A DNA stretch of 64,000 nucleotides from Vitis vinifera (Eukaryota; Streptophyta; Magnoliopsida; Vitales; Vitaceae), in NCBI RefSeq assembly GCF_030704535.1, contig NC_081812.1, positions 15,659,001 through 15,723,000 of the forward strand, written 5' to 3'. The translations under genes and the position numbers were made by a program. Below, in pieces: positions 42,144 to 54,799 of this stretch; the stretch's first letter is position 1, and each line of letters starts with the position of its first letter. Below the pieces are notes generated by a model, which ran no database searches, was not told the DNA's origin, and saw nothing but the letters and a program-made list of their open reading frames with translations.

Positions 42144-43652
42144 TCAAGTCAGCATCAGCTCATTGGCAGCAAGGTGAGGACGAAGGCAAACACGAACCTC
42201 ATGTTCTTCTGGCCCCACACGGAGTTTTGGCACCAAAATCTCAAGCGTTGTTCCAGGCCCATCATAATATGCTTCAATGTTAGCATCTTCGGGAATTCGG
42301 GTTGAGAGTGGGATTTCTCTGATGAACTCCCCTGGAGGGCAATGCTCGGATGATGGATCTGTAAGCTTGAAAGTTCTGTCATGTCTCTTGATAAATGGCC
42401 TGCGAGATGTGCTCACACAAGACACTTTTATGATACCATGGGTGAGAGTATTCCTCCAAGATACTTTCACCCTCTGAAGATCCACAAAGGGCAAGCTGAT
42501 AATGATCAAATAACCCTCTACATCCTCATAAATTGTTTTTGCAGCTGTGACAGGCCCATAAACATTCCTCATAACCCCACTAAAATCATTCAACCAGGGT
42601 GGCTCATTCGGGTGAATCTCCATATCTTGAACTCGATCAGAAGGAGGATTAACAGCCAAATAACAATCATCATCGTTCCCGTGCGGGAAGAAGTCCTTCC
42701 TCCTCTTGCTGCTAACAGGTGATAAGTCCATTCCATCACCATTGCTGTGGTTGGATGGCTGTGTTGACAAATTCAGCCCAGACCCATTCAACAATTTCTT
42801 TGAATGGGAATTCGAGTTACTCTTCACCGGAGGAGGTGGCCTTTCAAGCTCAAAGTCTGTGTTGGGAAGGTTCCTCCATGAACTGAAATCACTAGCCTCA
42901 GGTGGGATTGAAAAGTTCATATCCCTGCCTGTGAGTTCCATCCACCTTTTCCTCTCTTCTTCATCAACACCAATGAGATTTGGAGATGGAACAACTTCGA
43001 TCCCATGAACACACTGAGGATTAGATAATCCCCTATAATGCTTGCGTTGCATCCTATGAGACCGAACAAACCCCTTATCAACACTAAAAGGAAACAACCG
43101 CTCTCCTTGGCGAGAATGCCCATTCATGTAACTCCTCAGCTGCATCTTACCCAATGCATTCTCAGGCCTTTCCTTGAAAACCCACATGTACATGTTCTCC
43201 ATATCATGCTGAACCATAAAAACTTCAAGCTTGAGATCGGATTTATCAAACCCAGACACTCCATTGCTGTCCCTAATAATCTTTGCCTTGGACTTCTCAT
43301 TCAAAGCAGGCTTAAAGTAGAAACTGAAGAAAAACCAAGCACCCCATATGCAATCTACCCGTTTGGCACATTTCCTACCGGCCTTAGGGATAGTAAGGAA
43401 GCTCTCAGTCTCATAAATTTGAGGCGCAAGCCCCACTTCTAAAATGTCACACTGGTCAGAATTCCACGGCGGTGGGGGCGGGCTGCGCTCTGCCGACAGA
43501 GGTAAATTAATATCGGGTGGGCGAGTAAGTATGATTTGTCGATTCATCTCTAAATCCAGGTCTTCGTGCGATGAAGCACTTGAATCCATGGATAAGAGTG
43601 TGGATGGATGATGATTCTCCATTGAAAGGGCAGTGAGAAGTGAATCTCCCAT
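42144..43652 (-). CDS. HSP20-like (alpha-crystallin domain) protein with long N-terminal region, 502 aa
   Basis: The coding region is one uninterrupted exon from ATG 43652 to TGA 42146-42144. A plant family of about 450-500 residues (Arabidopsis At1g20870 type) has this architecture: a long plant-specific N-terminal region and an alpha-crystallin-like domain only at the end. Residues about 85-260 are the conserved family part (RKCAKRVDCIWGAWFFFSFY, MYMWVFKERPENALGKMQLR, ERLFPFSVDKGFVRSHRMQR). The middle is low-complexity, with a nuclear-type signal SSKRRKDFF near residue 318. Residues about 378-490 form the HSP20-like beta sandwich (YEDVEGYLIIISLPFVDLQR, CPPGEFIREIPLSTRIPEDA). The usual I-x-I/V tail of oligomer-forming small HSPs is not obvious. 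Function is unknown; the fold suggests a chaperone or scaffold. A non-coding leader exon probably lies at about 44315-44480, joined through a donor AAAAG/GTACTC. A second Met at residue 11 is an alternative start. Confidence 0.85.
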   Translation of the reverse strand: MGDSLLTALSMENHHPSTLLSMDSSASSHEDLDLEMNRQIILTRPPDINLPLSAERSPPPPPWNSDQCDILEVGLAPQIYETESFLTIPKAGRKCAKRVDCIWGAWFFFSFYFKPALNEKSKAKIIRDSNGVSGFDKSDLKLEVFMVQHDMENMYMWVFKERPENALGKMQLRSYMNGHSRQGERLFPFSVDKGFVRSHRMQRKHYRGLSNPQCVHGIEVVPSPNLIGVDEEERKRWMELTGRDMNFSIPPEASDFSSWRNLPNTDFELERPPPPVKSNSNSHSKKLLNGSGLNLSTQPSNHSNGDGMDLSPVSSKRRKDFFPHGNDDDCYLAVNPPSDRVQDMEIHPNEPPWLNDFSGVMRNVYGPVTAAKTIYEDVEGYLIIISLPFVDLQRVKVSWRNTLTHGIIKVSCVSTSRRPFIKRHDRTFKLTDPSSEHCPPGEFIREIPLSTRIPEDANIEAYYDGPGTTLEILVPKLRVGPEEHEVRVCLRPHLAANELMLT

Positions 43653-44500
43653 TTCACCTCATCTCCTTTGTGATTGGGGTTACTATTTCTGGGGGGTTTG
43701 GAATTTTCATCCAAAAGAATTCAACAAAACAACCTATATAACCAACTTCTTCAAATCAATCCCCACAATAACCCCACTCCATCAAAACCCTAGCTTTCTA
43801 TATCAAATTTGAATATGCCCCCACACCCACATTAAGATCAAATAAACAAGTCAAGATTCAAGACCCACAAAATCACCAGACCAATATAACCTAAAACTTT
43901 GATGAGAGATATTTGTAAGTCAAATCATTAAATATCTTTGATTTTTACCTATATATAGAGAAAATTAAAATCAACAAAAATCCAACCCTATCTTAATTAG
44001 AAAAAGGAAAAAAAATAAATTTGTGGATAAAACCCTAAACAAAAAAATAAAAATAAAATAAGGGGAAAAAAATCTCTTCAATCTCTACCTACGGAGAGAG
44101 AGAAAGAGACGTAAGAAAACGCTAAAGGAAGACTATATCCAACCCCAGGCCCTGGAATCCTCCAAACACAGGTGGAAAACACAGAATCAGAACCATCAAA
44201 TCCATCAAAATTACAAATTTCTCGAGAAAACAAAAAGGAAAAAAAAAAAACCAATCCTCAAAACCCCGACCCTAGAAGAAGAACCAAATCAAAGGGATCT
44301 TCAAAGGGAGTACCTTTTGGGAGAAGCTAGTTGGAATCCCCAAGAGGAGGGATGTGCAGAGGGCGTAATAATCCTCATCTTCACCATCGCCTTTTTTCCT
44401 CTCTGTGTGGTTTCCGTCAAACCAAACAAACAGAGCAGTGGAGTTGGGTGTTTTGTGTGTGGGAGAAAAACAGAGAGGTAGGGGAGTGCCGTTTAAAACC
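43653..44500 (-). other. 5' UTR intron and leader exon of the HSP20-like gene
   Basis: On the minus strand, CTCCCAAAAG/GTACTCCC at about 44312 is a good donor. The sequence from there to the ATG is AT-rich and intron-like. The leader exon would extend to about 44480, upstream of which the sequence turns GC-richer. The acceptor near 43660-43670 is not certain. Confidence 0.45.
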
Positions 44501-47500
44501 AGACCACCATAGAAGAGCCCTGCACCAGATAAAAACGTCCCTCCCACCACCAAAGTGGGGTTGCCGTCACTTAACGGTAACGGTGCAGTCAATGAAAGTG
44601 CCGCCACTGTATTGTCCTATCCTCTCCCCACTTCTTAATTCTAATAATCTGATCACACCTTTATCAGCTGATCTATCACTCTCCCTATTACTCCTTCTCC
44701 TCCAATCATATCACTCCCTTTTTAGTTTTTATTACCAAATATCCATAATTTTTTATTTTATTGGGTATTATTTTTCTTAATTATTCAACGTTCAACAAGT
44801 CTCTCTTTCAATAAATATGAATATTCAATATAGAGAAAGAAAAAATAAATTCAAATGGATTTGGTAGTATTCTCAATCACTCACAAAAGATTGATTTGGA
44901 GAAATATTGGGTTGGTGGGGCATGTTTTTCTAAGGATAGTTTTAAAAATAAGTTTCACTTTTCTTTTGCTTTTAAAAATCAATAAAAAAAAAAAAACAAA
45001 TCTTACTTAATTTTAAACATTTTTGTTTATTTTGTTTTATTTTTAAAATTTATTTTCAGATAATAAAAATCAAATAATATTAAACCATATTTTAAATAAT
45101 TTTTTATTTTTTAAATAAAAATTATTTTTAAATCATACTATGAAACAAGTTCATAAAGTATCAAAAACAAAATATTTTAAAAAAAATTATTGAAAATAAA
45201 ATATTATAAGTAAAAGTTTTTTTTAATTTATATAAATATGAAAAATAATTAAAAATAAAATATTATAGATGAAAAATATTTAAAAATATAGAAAATTATT
45301 TTAAAACATTCTAATTTTCAAATAGACTTTTATTATAAAAAAAATATCATAAGTTTTGAAAACCATTCATCTTTTTATTATTTACTATTTGAAACAACTT
45401 GAATAACTTGTTATTACTTTGAAACAACGTGAATAACTTGTGGGAGAGGTTAGGCACATCTTTATTCAATGTGTCACTTTCTTCACTAACAAAATCCAGA
45501 GTGTCAAATGCTAAAAAAGTCTGCCAAAAAAATAAGGAAAAAAAAACTAGAGGGTAGTTATTGATGGTGCAATGAATCTCGAAAAGATAACAAGATATTT
45601 TATTATTTTAATTTTATATTTTTGTATTTTATTATTATTAATTTTATTTTTCATTTTTGTTTAAACAGAATTAATTATTGCGTGCATGAACTGTTGTATG
45701 TCTTTGGTGCACAAACCTCCTGAATGGTCGAATGATGGAGGAGTTTACCCTGCTCAACATCTCATTTTACTCAAAACCAATCAGTTGTTTGGTACAGAGG
45801 ACCCTTGGCCCTGTACTAAATCCAGTCTCAAAAAACAAATCAGATATTGGAGATCAAGAATGATTGCAAGAGACCTTGATTTATTATTAAATATTAAATT
45901 TAATGATATGATATTATAAGGTAATATATTTGATAAGATATTATTATATTTTGTTTATATTTAATTTTTAAAATAAATAAAAAATAAATTAAAATATTTA
46001 ATATGCTTCAATATTTAAAATAAAAATTATATTGAATTCTAATATTTTTTATATATATTAATATTATTTGGCAATATTTTTTTAAAAAAATTAATCATAA
46101 TTTAATTTTATAATAAAAAATTTATTTTGAAGAATAAGTAACATAAATAAATAAATAAATTTATGATATACAGTGTTTCATCTTATTTAGAAATGATATA
46201 TTTTATAAAAAAAAAAAGATAAAAATAAAAATAAAAATCCAATAATATATCTCGTATCCTATCTTAGGAATCACAATTCATCATTAGGACATGTTATTTT
46301 CTTTTTTATCGTATTTCATACCATATCTGATAAATCATAAATTATGAGTTTATTTAATGTTATATTTATGAAATTGGGAGTACTTGCATAAAGTATATCG
46401 ATTTGGTCGAAACATTTGTATAAGTGGACTGTTTGGGGAAATCTTATTCTTTCTTTTCGAATAAAATATCATTTATTGTTCTTTTTCCTCCACACCAATT
46501 TTAAAATAATTAAAAATCGTGGGAAAGAGCTCCCTCACAACTCCAAAAGAGGAAAAAAAAAAAGGAAAAGTGCTACCCCCAGTTGACGTCCCATGGGTGG
46601 TGGGTGGTGGGTGTGGAAACTATTACTCCTATCATCAAAGGGGCCTTACCAACACTGAACACACCCTAAAAATCCCTAATATAATGAAAAGTGGGCTTAC
46701 TTTTTATAGTGTGGTGATGGGTAATCGATTCTTGAACCTGTGTTTTGGATACATGTAAGCAAAGATCTCGATTTTCCCCTACTAAAATATTGCTGCATCT
46801 AGATCAAGGCCAGCATGCCAAGGAATAAGGTTGCTTCAATTATCAGCATATTAAATGAGATAATTCTTACTTTTTGCTAGTACACTTAACCTTACTGCTT
46901 ACTCATAATGGGGTCTTATTTTATTGACCTAATTCAGTCATGGCTTCCTTGGTTTTGCTGATGTAATCATGGCTTCATAGTTGATCATGATCGGAATAGA
47001 TAATACTCACGTGATGTATAAGATGAATTCTCTATATTTAAAAGTCATACAACATTAAAAAAAAAAAAACAATTTTTTAATAAATATAAGATTTATATAT
47101 ATAATGGAAATATGGTATTCTATGATACGAAATCAAATAGATAAGCACTCCTTATAAGATCAGAATAAATTATGATATTATTTATAACAATCCACTGTCT
47201 TTCATGTAAACATTATCTATTCTCAACCAATGAATTCTCATGGTTTAGATCCACTTGACCAAGATGAATACATTACATATATACTAAAAGTTTATTAAGA
47301 ATTAATTAGACAGAAGGGTAAAAAACCGAACAAGGGTAAGGCTCAATGCAGGATCTATCTTTTAGTAAAGTGCATGATAGGCTTTGCTTTAACTTTATAA
47401 AAAAGAAACAAGTTTAGCTACAAATCCCCATCTCTCAGCAATCAGCAAGGTAAAAGTGCAGTCTTACTAGGATAAACACTTACCCGACACTTGCTACATT

Positions 47501-48257
47501 ATGTATGAGTAGAAAACTTGAAGGCAAAAGTTGGGCTATTGAAATTTTCTTTAATGGTTAGAAACACTCATTTGTATCTCAAATCAGATCATTTTTGGCT
47601 TTCCCTTAATGGGCTACGTCACTCAGGAATCACCTCCAGGCGTTTCTGTGACTGAAGATTATTAGTTTCTTCAAAGACATTTTCCAAGTAGTTTCTTTCT
47701 TAGGTGGACATTGGTGGGAGGCGGGCGGTGGGAAGGGGACCGCGTTAAGTAGTCCTTTTTATCATTATTGAGAATTGAATATTGGCTTGGCCTTGGATTC
47801 ATGTGTCTCCTCAGTCCGCACATATATGTGTATACATATATATATACCTATGATGGATTGGGTAATATATTTTTTAATTGTTGAGTCCAGTGGGACAATA
47901 CCTGATACCTCCCTGGTTTGCGTCCAAAAATCCAACAGAAGCTACCTCCCTTGCTAACTTACATGGACGGGAAGCTTCCTTGCTGCTCCCTCATCGGTCA
48001 AGACTGGTGGAGGTTGCCTCTGGTTTTTGTACGATCAGAGAAATACAGGATCAGGATAAGCATAGAGGAGAAAATAGAAATAGAATTTTTTTTTTTTTAA
48101 GACAGATTCATTTATCTTGAAAACAAAAGTAGAAATGAAAAAGCGCTTATACTTTTTTTTATAGGAGTTTGAATGAGATTCATAATTAAAAAGTCAATAA
48201 AAGCAGGGAAGAGGGGAGAATTTTCTGGGTTTCAACTCAATAATTCAACCAACCCAC
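44501..48257. other. Gene-poor AT-rich stretch
   Basis: 44900-46350 is very AT-rich and carries words also seen in the AT-rich block at 2.56-3.17 kb (ATGATATG, ATAAGATA, TTTATCGTATTTCAT). It may include copies of the same non-autonomous family. 46500-48250 has mixed composition. Small frames at 45686-45919 and 46519-46758 lack any recognisable domain. No gene is called. Confidence 0.45.
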
Positions 48258-48325
48258 ATACAGCCTTGATTGAGATCGCTGCCATTTGCGAATACAGCCT
48301 TGATTGAGATCGCTGCCATTTGCGA
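48258..48325. repeat. Perfect 34-bp tandem duplication
   Basis: Two identical 34-bp units lie head to tail at 48258-48291 and 48292-48325. Each starts ATACAGCCTTGATTGAGATC and ends TGCCATTTGCGA. Complete identity suggests a recent slip or repair event. Confidence 0.9.
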
Positions 48326-51030
48326 TCCTACTCGTATCACAGAGTAAATAAAAAAAAGATTAAAAGAAAGGGGGAGGGGGGAAAAAGGAGGAAAAGTGAA
48401 AGCAACATCTCATGTTGAAAGCTAAGTCCGAGTAGGAATCAAATCTCACATAACAAAGATTTTTGGAAGCATAGTCGAGATTAATTAGTGCGGGCTTCTG
48501 TGCTTAACAAGTCAATATTTGGAGATAAAAATGGGAAATTTATACACATGACCATTGCGGTACTCGACAACGTAAGAAGGCATATGATCTGATCAAAAGT
48601 GGTGTTGGTCTGGGTGCAGAATGCCGCCGGTTCTTTTTCTGCCACGTTGCCATAGAAAGTTGAAAACTAGTGGTGGCTGCTATTGTTTTCTGGATCTGCC
48701 GGGATTGTCGGATGGTGTTGTTTGCCTTTAAGGAAAAAAGAAAAACAGTATTATTAAGTGAAAGTAAATAAAACATGTGTATACCGTATACGCAAGTGAT
48801 ATGATATTGATGAGGCGAATATGCGGGAAAAAGAGGAATTAAGTAAAGGGGTGGTGACTGGTGAGGTGAGTGCGGGCGTCGGGTCCGAGCCACCTGGATG
48901 TGGGTGACACTATGATTATTGAAGATTCATAATTCATCCTGGTCGCACCGCATGCTCCCTCCAATTAAAAATGAAATGAGATTCGACACCGGGGAAGAAA
49001 GTGGTCAGTGGTCGCCACTCACCACACCCAACATTAACAATAAAGCTACTACTCCTACGGCCCTAGCCTCGTCTTGGGTGGAAGCTCGTGGCTCATGCTT
49101 TTCAATTTTCACTCACTTTCGTCGGTGCTTGTCACATCACCCCTGCCCTCCAATTTCAGATTCCTTGCTTCATACCCTACATACATAAATCGTTCCCTTA
49201 TTTCTTATTTTGTGGAATTGGATCAAATCAACCCACTTAGAGCGGAAATCCAACTCCAATTTTGCATTTTTTTCAATTCCGCACCGGCTCTACATACATT
49301 TAATAATGTGGGTATGATTGGCCACTTAACTCCATCGTGCCTACTCTATTGAGTGGAGAAGATGGATTGTAATTCCTAAGCACGAAAACAAGTGGAACAA
49401 GTAACAGGTGGAGACTTTGTCGTGGGTAATAGGCAACGTGGCCGACCACCGACAGGGTCTAAAGTTTAGTAGTCCATTATTTAAGGAAATCAGGGCCTTT
49501 GGATCCTCTAACAGAACAGAAGGGAAGATCAGCTGTTGCAGCCGATACTGTTAATTGCCGATGCAGAGTTTGTTTGTGTGCATATGTCACTGCTCTGAAT
49601 AAATAAATCTGTAGCTTGACCTCCGATTTAGCAGGATTTTGTGCCCCCGTGCTAAACCTGGCCAATATATTACAAGGATTGAATATTTTCGTGGGGGCGT
49701 TCACTTTATGACTACGTATGCACTTGTATTTGTTCTTGGCATCCTTTGGAAGATCGTGGAGCCAAGGAAGAACATTTTTTTTTATACAATGTTTGAATAA
49801 TTAATTTTCCCAAAAAGCCAAATTTATAGGATTTGATGTCATGCTTTTCAACAAAAAGTAATATTAAACATCCTTTAATAATATTAAAATAAAAAATTAA
49901 TCATAACCAATATAAAATCTTTAATTTTAATCTATAGTATTATGTGTAATAAATTTATCATGTATGGGATGAGTTATTGCCATTTGTCAATTTATTTAGA
50001 GGGGTTAAAACTCATCTTCCTTTACTTAGTGATGTGCCATAGTTATTTCTTAGGCTAAAATCATTTAATGATTAAAAACCTAATTAACCGGTGTGTGGAT
50101 CTCCAATTTTTCATTATGCGTTTCCATGGTAAACTCGCTTTTTATTTGATGAAAAATGTGATTTTTTTTTATTATAAAATACTTGGAGTTCGTCACTTAC
50201 TTTTATTTTATTTTTAAAGGTAAAACAAAATAATAAAAAAAAAAATCTAAATGTGATTCCTTATTTGGAAAAAAAAACATGTTTACAAAAATCGAGTTTG
50301 ATTTCAAGGGTCAGATTAGCTATTGGGAAGATATGATAAAATATTGTAATACCCCTATAAGTCCCTAAAAATAGGTCTTTACTAAATAAAGCGAGGCAAA
50401 TGTGACGATTAACAAATAAATCAATTAATACCAATAAATAATCATACACGCAAGTCAATTATACATGGAAAATAAATAAACAAAGTACAAGCGAGAGCGT
50501 ACCTTAGCAGCGAATAATAACGTGCAAGCAATGCTCTCCTTAAGTAGGAGTTTGTTTGACTTCAAGCTAACTTCCTCTACTCAACTCAACCTCTTTGAAT
50601 CTTCTTCTTTGAAACGCGCCTCACTCAGCTCACCACCTTCTTTTCTCTCACTGTTCTCTTTGTTTTACTCTTCGTCTCTCCCTCTACCTTGTTCCTCACC
50701 ACCCCGTCACTCTCTCGAATCACTCTCTTATATCATCCAATTCACCCCTTTGTTCTTGCTTCCCGTCCAAGCCTCCACCAACTCTACTCCTCCCCGTTCA
50801 AAGACGTCTCCATCCTAACCACCACCATGCCAAGGTGGCAACGTCCTTTGCTACGCGTCCCATGCAACTTGCTCACTTGTAGAGGTCGTCCCCCAGTCCC
50901 CCAAATGAAAATATCTAGCTTACCCCCATAGTCATCAAGCGGTGGCAAAAAAGTCAAGATAATGCCCCATAAAATGCAATAAATAATAGTAAGTAGAAAA
51001 CAAATGTCCTTGGTAAAAAAAAAAGAGTCT
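48326..51030. other. No confident gene; scattered short frames
   Basis: 48540-49350 and 50520-50930 are less AT-rich and contain short open frames on both strands. The frames are Ser/Pro-rich or mixed, without domains, splice context or family resemblance. They could be remnants of genes or non-coding transcription units, but I cannot support a call. Confidence 0.4.
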
Positions 51031-51034
51031 ACTC

Positions 51035-51777
51035 AGTGTTTGGTGTTTTTTTTTTTTACTAAATAGAAGTAGTTAAAATATTTGACCTTTTTTATTAACT
51101 TAAAAGTAATTTGTTAATATCAATTAATATAATTAAAATAAATTGATTATCAATAAGTTCTATTTAATTATATTGATTAGTATCAAAAAGTTATTTTTAA
51201 CTAAATTAATAAAGTAAAATATATTAACTTTTTTTATATTTAACAAAAAAAAAACAAACAAACACCGTTATTATTTAGTGACTTAAGTGAAATTGTTTTT
51301 AAATTATTGCTTAAAACTTATTACTTATTTTTTTTTTAAGTGTTAATATTGTTTAGTAACATTAACTTAAAATTTATTTTAAATCATTAAATTATTATAT
51401 TTACCCTTTTTAAATTTTAACTAATATAATGTCATTGATTTTAACTCAAATTTTTATATTAATTTTAAATAATAAATTTATTCATAAAATATCTACATTT
51501 AAAGTATTTTAGCTATATAGGACAAATTTAAAATATTTCTTATAAAAAATGAATAATATATATGGGGTCATGATTGTTAAATATATTTCATTATACGTAG
51601 ATAAATAAAATAAAAAAATAGAATTAAGAATAAATGAATTATTTTGACTTAATACTTATAGTCATTTTTAATTTTAAGTTATCATATTAAATTATTTTAC
51701 TAAACATACTTAATTTACTTAATAAGTTCAGTTTTATTAAGTCACTTTAATTATTGAGTTGATTTACTAAACACCCT
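51035..51777. repeat. MITE copy 3 of the GTGTTTGGT family
   Basis: The left end AGTGTTTGGTGTTTTTT and the reverse complement of the right end, CTTAGGGTGTTTAGTAAATC, form degenerate inverted ends. The interior has the same TTAAGT/ACTTAAT words as the two copies in the E2 intron (CTTAATTTACTTAATAAGTT). About 743 bp, no coding capacity. Confidence 0.55.
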
Positions 51778-52769
51778 AAGGATCAAAACCCAATGATATA
51801 AATGATAATCTCTAAACCCAATTTTTTTCCTAAACTTTTTGTGGGGGCATGACACTTGGGCTTAGGTCCTGGGCTTGGGCTAACAGGCTGAGCGGCCCAA
51901 CTCATCCAACCAGTATGTACCGATCCCAAGTTTGGATTTCGATAATCCATGAAACTCGAATTCATATTAATCATTTATTTATTAACGTTGTTTTTAAATT
52001 TTGAATTTAAAAAGTAGGCGTTATAGGAAGGCTTCGAAATAATATTTTCCAGCTGAAAAATCATTTCTCACCCACTTAGGTAGTATGAATTATTACCTTA
52101 GAATATATCATTTTCACCTTTTAAGGAATCTATTTGTATCTTAAGAATAAGATTAGTCCCCATTTTTAGTATATCAATCATTTCTAAATACATTTTTTTT
52201 TAATTATTAAAATATTTCAACCAACAAAAGTATGAATTATCACTTCCAAAATTTGATCATCAAATCATGAAAATATTTTTCTCTTCCGGGAAGAAAATTA
52301 TAAATGCATTTCCATAATTCTACATACTCATTTTATTTTTATTTGTGTTTAATAGTCTTTGAAAAAAATGTATTTCCACACACATGTAAAAATAATTATA
52401 AAATACAAACTCTCTAAAAATAATTCAAATTTTATACATTAACTTATCAAATATTAAAAGATAATACGTGAATTATTAAAGATAATACTTTTGACAAAAA
52501 ATATATGAAATGCTAATTGTTTTTACATAATGGTTTGAAATTTGCATTTTATAAACTTGAGTTTCTATTTTATGATTTTTTTTCCTATAAATTTAAAGAA
52601 ACTAAAACCCCATTTTAATGTCAATTCATCGAATATAACCGATATAGGATTTTCGTTGTTTATTATTGGTAAATTTGAAAAGTAGTGAATGATATCATTT
52701 GATATATTTGTTTAAGTTTTGGTTAAATATATTTAATTTTTATTAAATATATGTATTCAACTCAAAATA
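51778..52769. other. AT-rich spacer
   Basis: No exon, RNA gene or defined element was recognised. Composition falls to nearly pure A/T toward the right. Confidence 0.45.
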
Positions 52770-53155
52770 AGAGAAGTATTTGATAAAATTTCAAACTATT
52801 AAGAAAACTTAGAAGAGATAAGTAAAATTAACCAATTTGATAAAATAAATAAGTTTTATACATTAATTATTTTACACGAGAAATAATGACAAAAAAACCC
52901 TAATATTTTACAATAAAAAATAAAAAATAAAAGGACATGTAAAAAAAAAAAAAGTTGACAATAAAAATTTCAATAAATTTGACAATTTTCTTAAGAATAT
53001 TATTTTTATAAGAATTATCAAAATTTCAAATTTGGAAAACCTTAGGGAAGATAAGTAAAATTAATCATTTGACAAAATAAATAAGTTTTAGAACTTAATT
53101 ATAAAAATACCAAAAATATTGACAAAAAACCCTAAGATTTTACAAAAAAGAAGAA
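52770..53155. repeat. Diverged direct duplication, 233-bp offset
   Basis: Segment 52775-52925 and segment 53008-53150 match along their length. Shared words include AAAATTTCAAA, AGATAAGTAAAATTAA, AAATAAATAAGTTTTA, and TGACAAAAAA(A)CCCTAA followed by ATTTTACAA. They are out of register by small indels. Both lie in AT-rich non-coding DNA. Confidence 0.7.
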
Positions 53156-54799
53156 GAAGAAGTAAAAATATAAAAAATATAGAAAAAAAACTTCACCTTT
53201 TATAAATTAGTTTTATCTCCACTTATTTAAAAATATTTTAAATTATATACACATTTTCACAACTCAAAATAATCATTTATTGAAATGATCCTTTTAAGGA
53301 CACCCATTGACAATTTCTTTTTACTATGAGAACTAATTTAAGATTAATAAAATATAACAATTAAATATTAACTTTTATTTAATTAAGACAATAATGGAAA
53401 ATATAGATATAGATGGAAATATAGTGGGAGAAAGTGTATATATTTTTTAATTTTAAAGTTTTTTTTGTTTTTTATTGTAATTAATATTTATGTATTTTAT
53501 TTTAAATTATATTTTTTATTTTTAAAATTTATTTATTTTATTATTGATATCAACTAACAAAAATTTTATTCAATTTTATTAAAAAAATATGAGAAGATAA
53601 AGAGAATTTATATAATGTCAGATCTAAAATCATTATTAATAAGACGATTAAAAAGATTTTATTTATTTGAGAATCTTAAAAAAAAATTTCATAATAATTT
53701 GTATATCATATTATATAATAAAATTTTATAATATATTTATATGTAAAACATTTTTATCAAATTAAAATGATAAATTAATTATGAATAATTTTATTTAGTA
53801 TTATATGGTAAAATGATATTTTAGGAAATAATTATTTGACTTATGAAAAAATATATGCATTTTAAAATATTTTTAAATAAATTAAAATAAAATTAATTTA
53901 TAAAAGTTGATTTTTTTCTATATTTTTTTAAATTAGCGAATTAAAACCCATTTTTCTTTTATATAATTTAATTACAAATCAATTATTATTTGACTAAATC
54001 TACAAAGGAAAAAAAAAAAAAGAATTTCGAAGAGAATATGCCTTTAAAATATTATTTAGTAAAATATTAAATACAAAATTTCCATAACTAAACGTAGTAA
54101 AAAAATGGGCACTGGATTTTCTACCTTCCAAAGAAGCTCTGGATTAGAAAACCCCAGATTTGGGCAGGTCAGACACGTCGATTTTGACTCTATTAAATAT
54201 TTTTACTTCCTTCGATCAAAAACTATTTTAATATTAATTTGTTGGATTAGACTATTTAATCCTCGTCTTATTTACACGTGTCTTTTTATTTGAAAGCCAA
54301 AGTGGAAATGAGTAGATTCACTGTTCACGTCATCCCTCTATGCACGAAACCACGGTCAAAACGTTGAAACGCAGCTGAAGACGGAAGTATTCCTCGCCTC
54401 GATTTATTCTTCTCTTTATGAACTATGAGATGGCCATCCTAACAACCGTGACACAACATGGCCATATTATGAGATGAATATAAGACTTGGTATATAAATA
54501 ATCTGTCAGGAGTGGAAAATTGAAGGCCCACATGGGACCATGTGATCCATGCAGGCCACTATTTTGCAGAGGACCACAAGTGTCCATGTAACGTGCCCAA
54601 GACCGAAAAAACTATGGCATTCGAAGTCTTAGAGTAAGTGACAAACTTGTAGCTTTCATGACACTGTGTGGTGTTTTGTTTTGCAATTTCACAGTTTCCT
54701 TCAATTATTATTCAGACCAAGGCTTCTTACTTCTTCCTCTAAAACCAGTCTTTCCTTTCCTGGTTCTTGGAGGCTTACTATCCAAACGCATCCTTTGAT
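53156..54799. other. AT-rich spacer and ATL promoter side
   Basis: 53156-54080 is extremely AT-rich with no feature. From about 54300 the composition becomes normal, as expected for the promoter and leader of the ATL gene. No other gene is supported; a 62-codon frame at 54105-54293 has no recognisable domain. Confidence 0.45.

Noticed and set aside
49074-50931. Ser/Pro-rich frames in the gene-poor stretch
   Set aside because: They overlap each other in different frames, have no recognisable domain and no exon borders.
54767-54799. Upstream 11-codon extension of the ATL frame
   Set aside because: It begins with TTG, which plant nuclear genes rarely use. The first ATG is at 54800.
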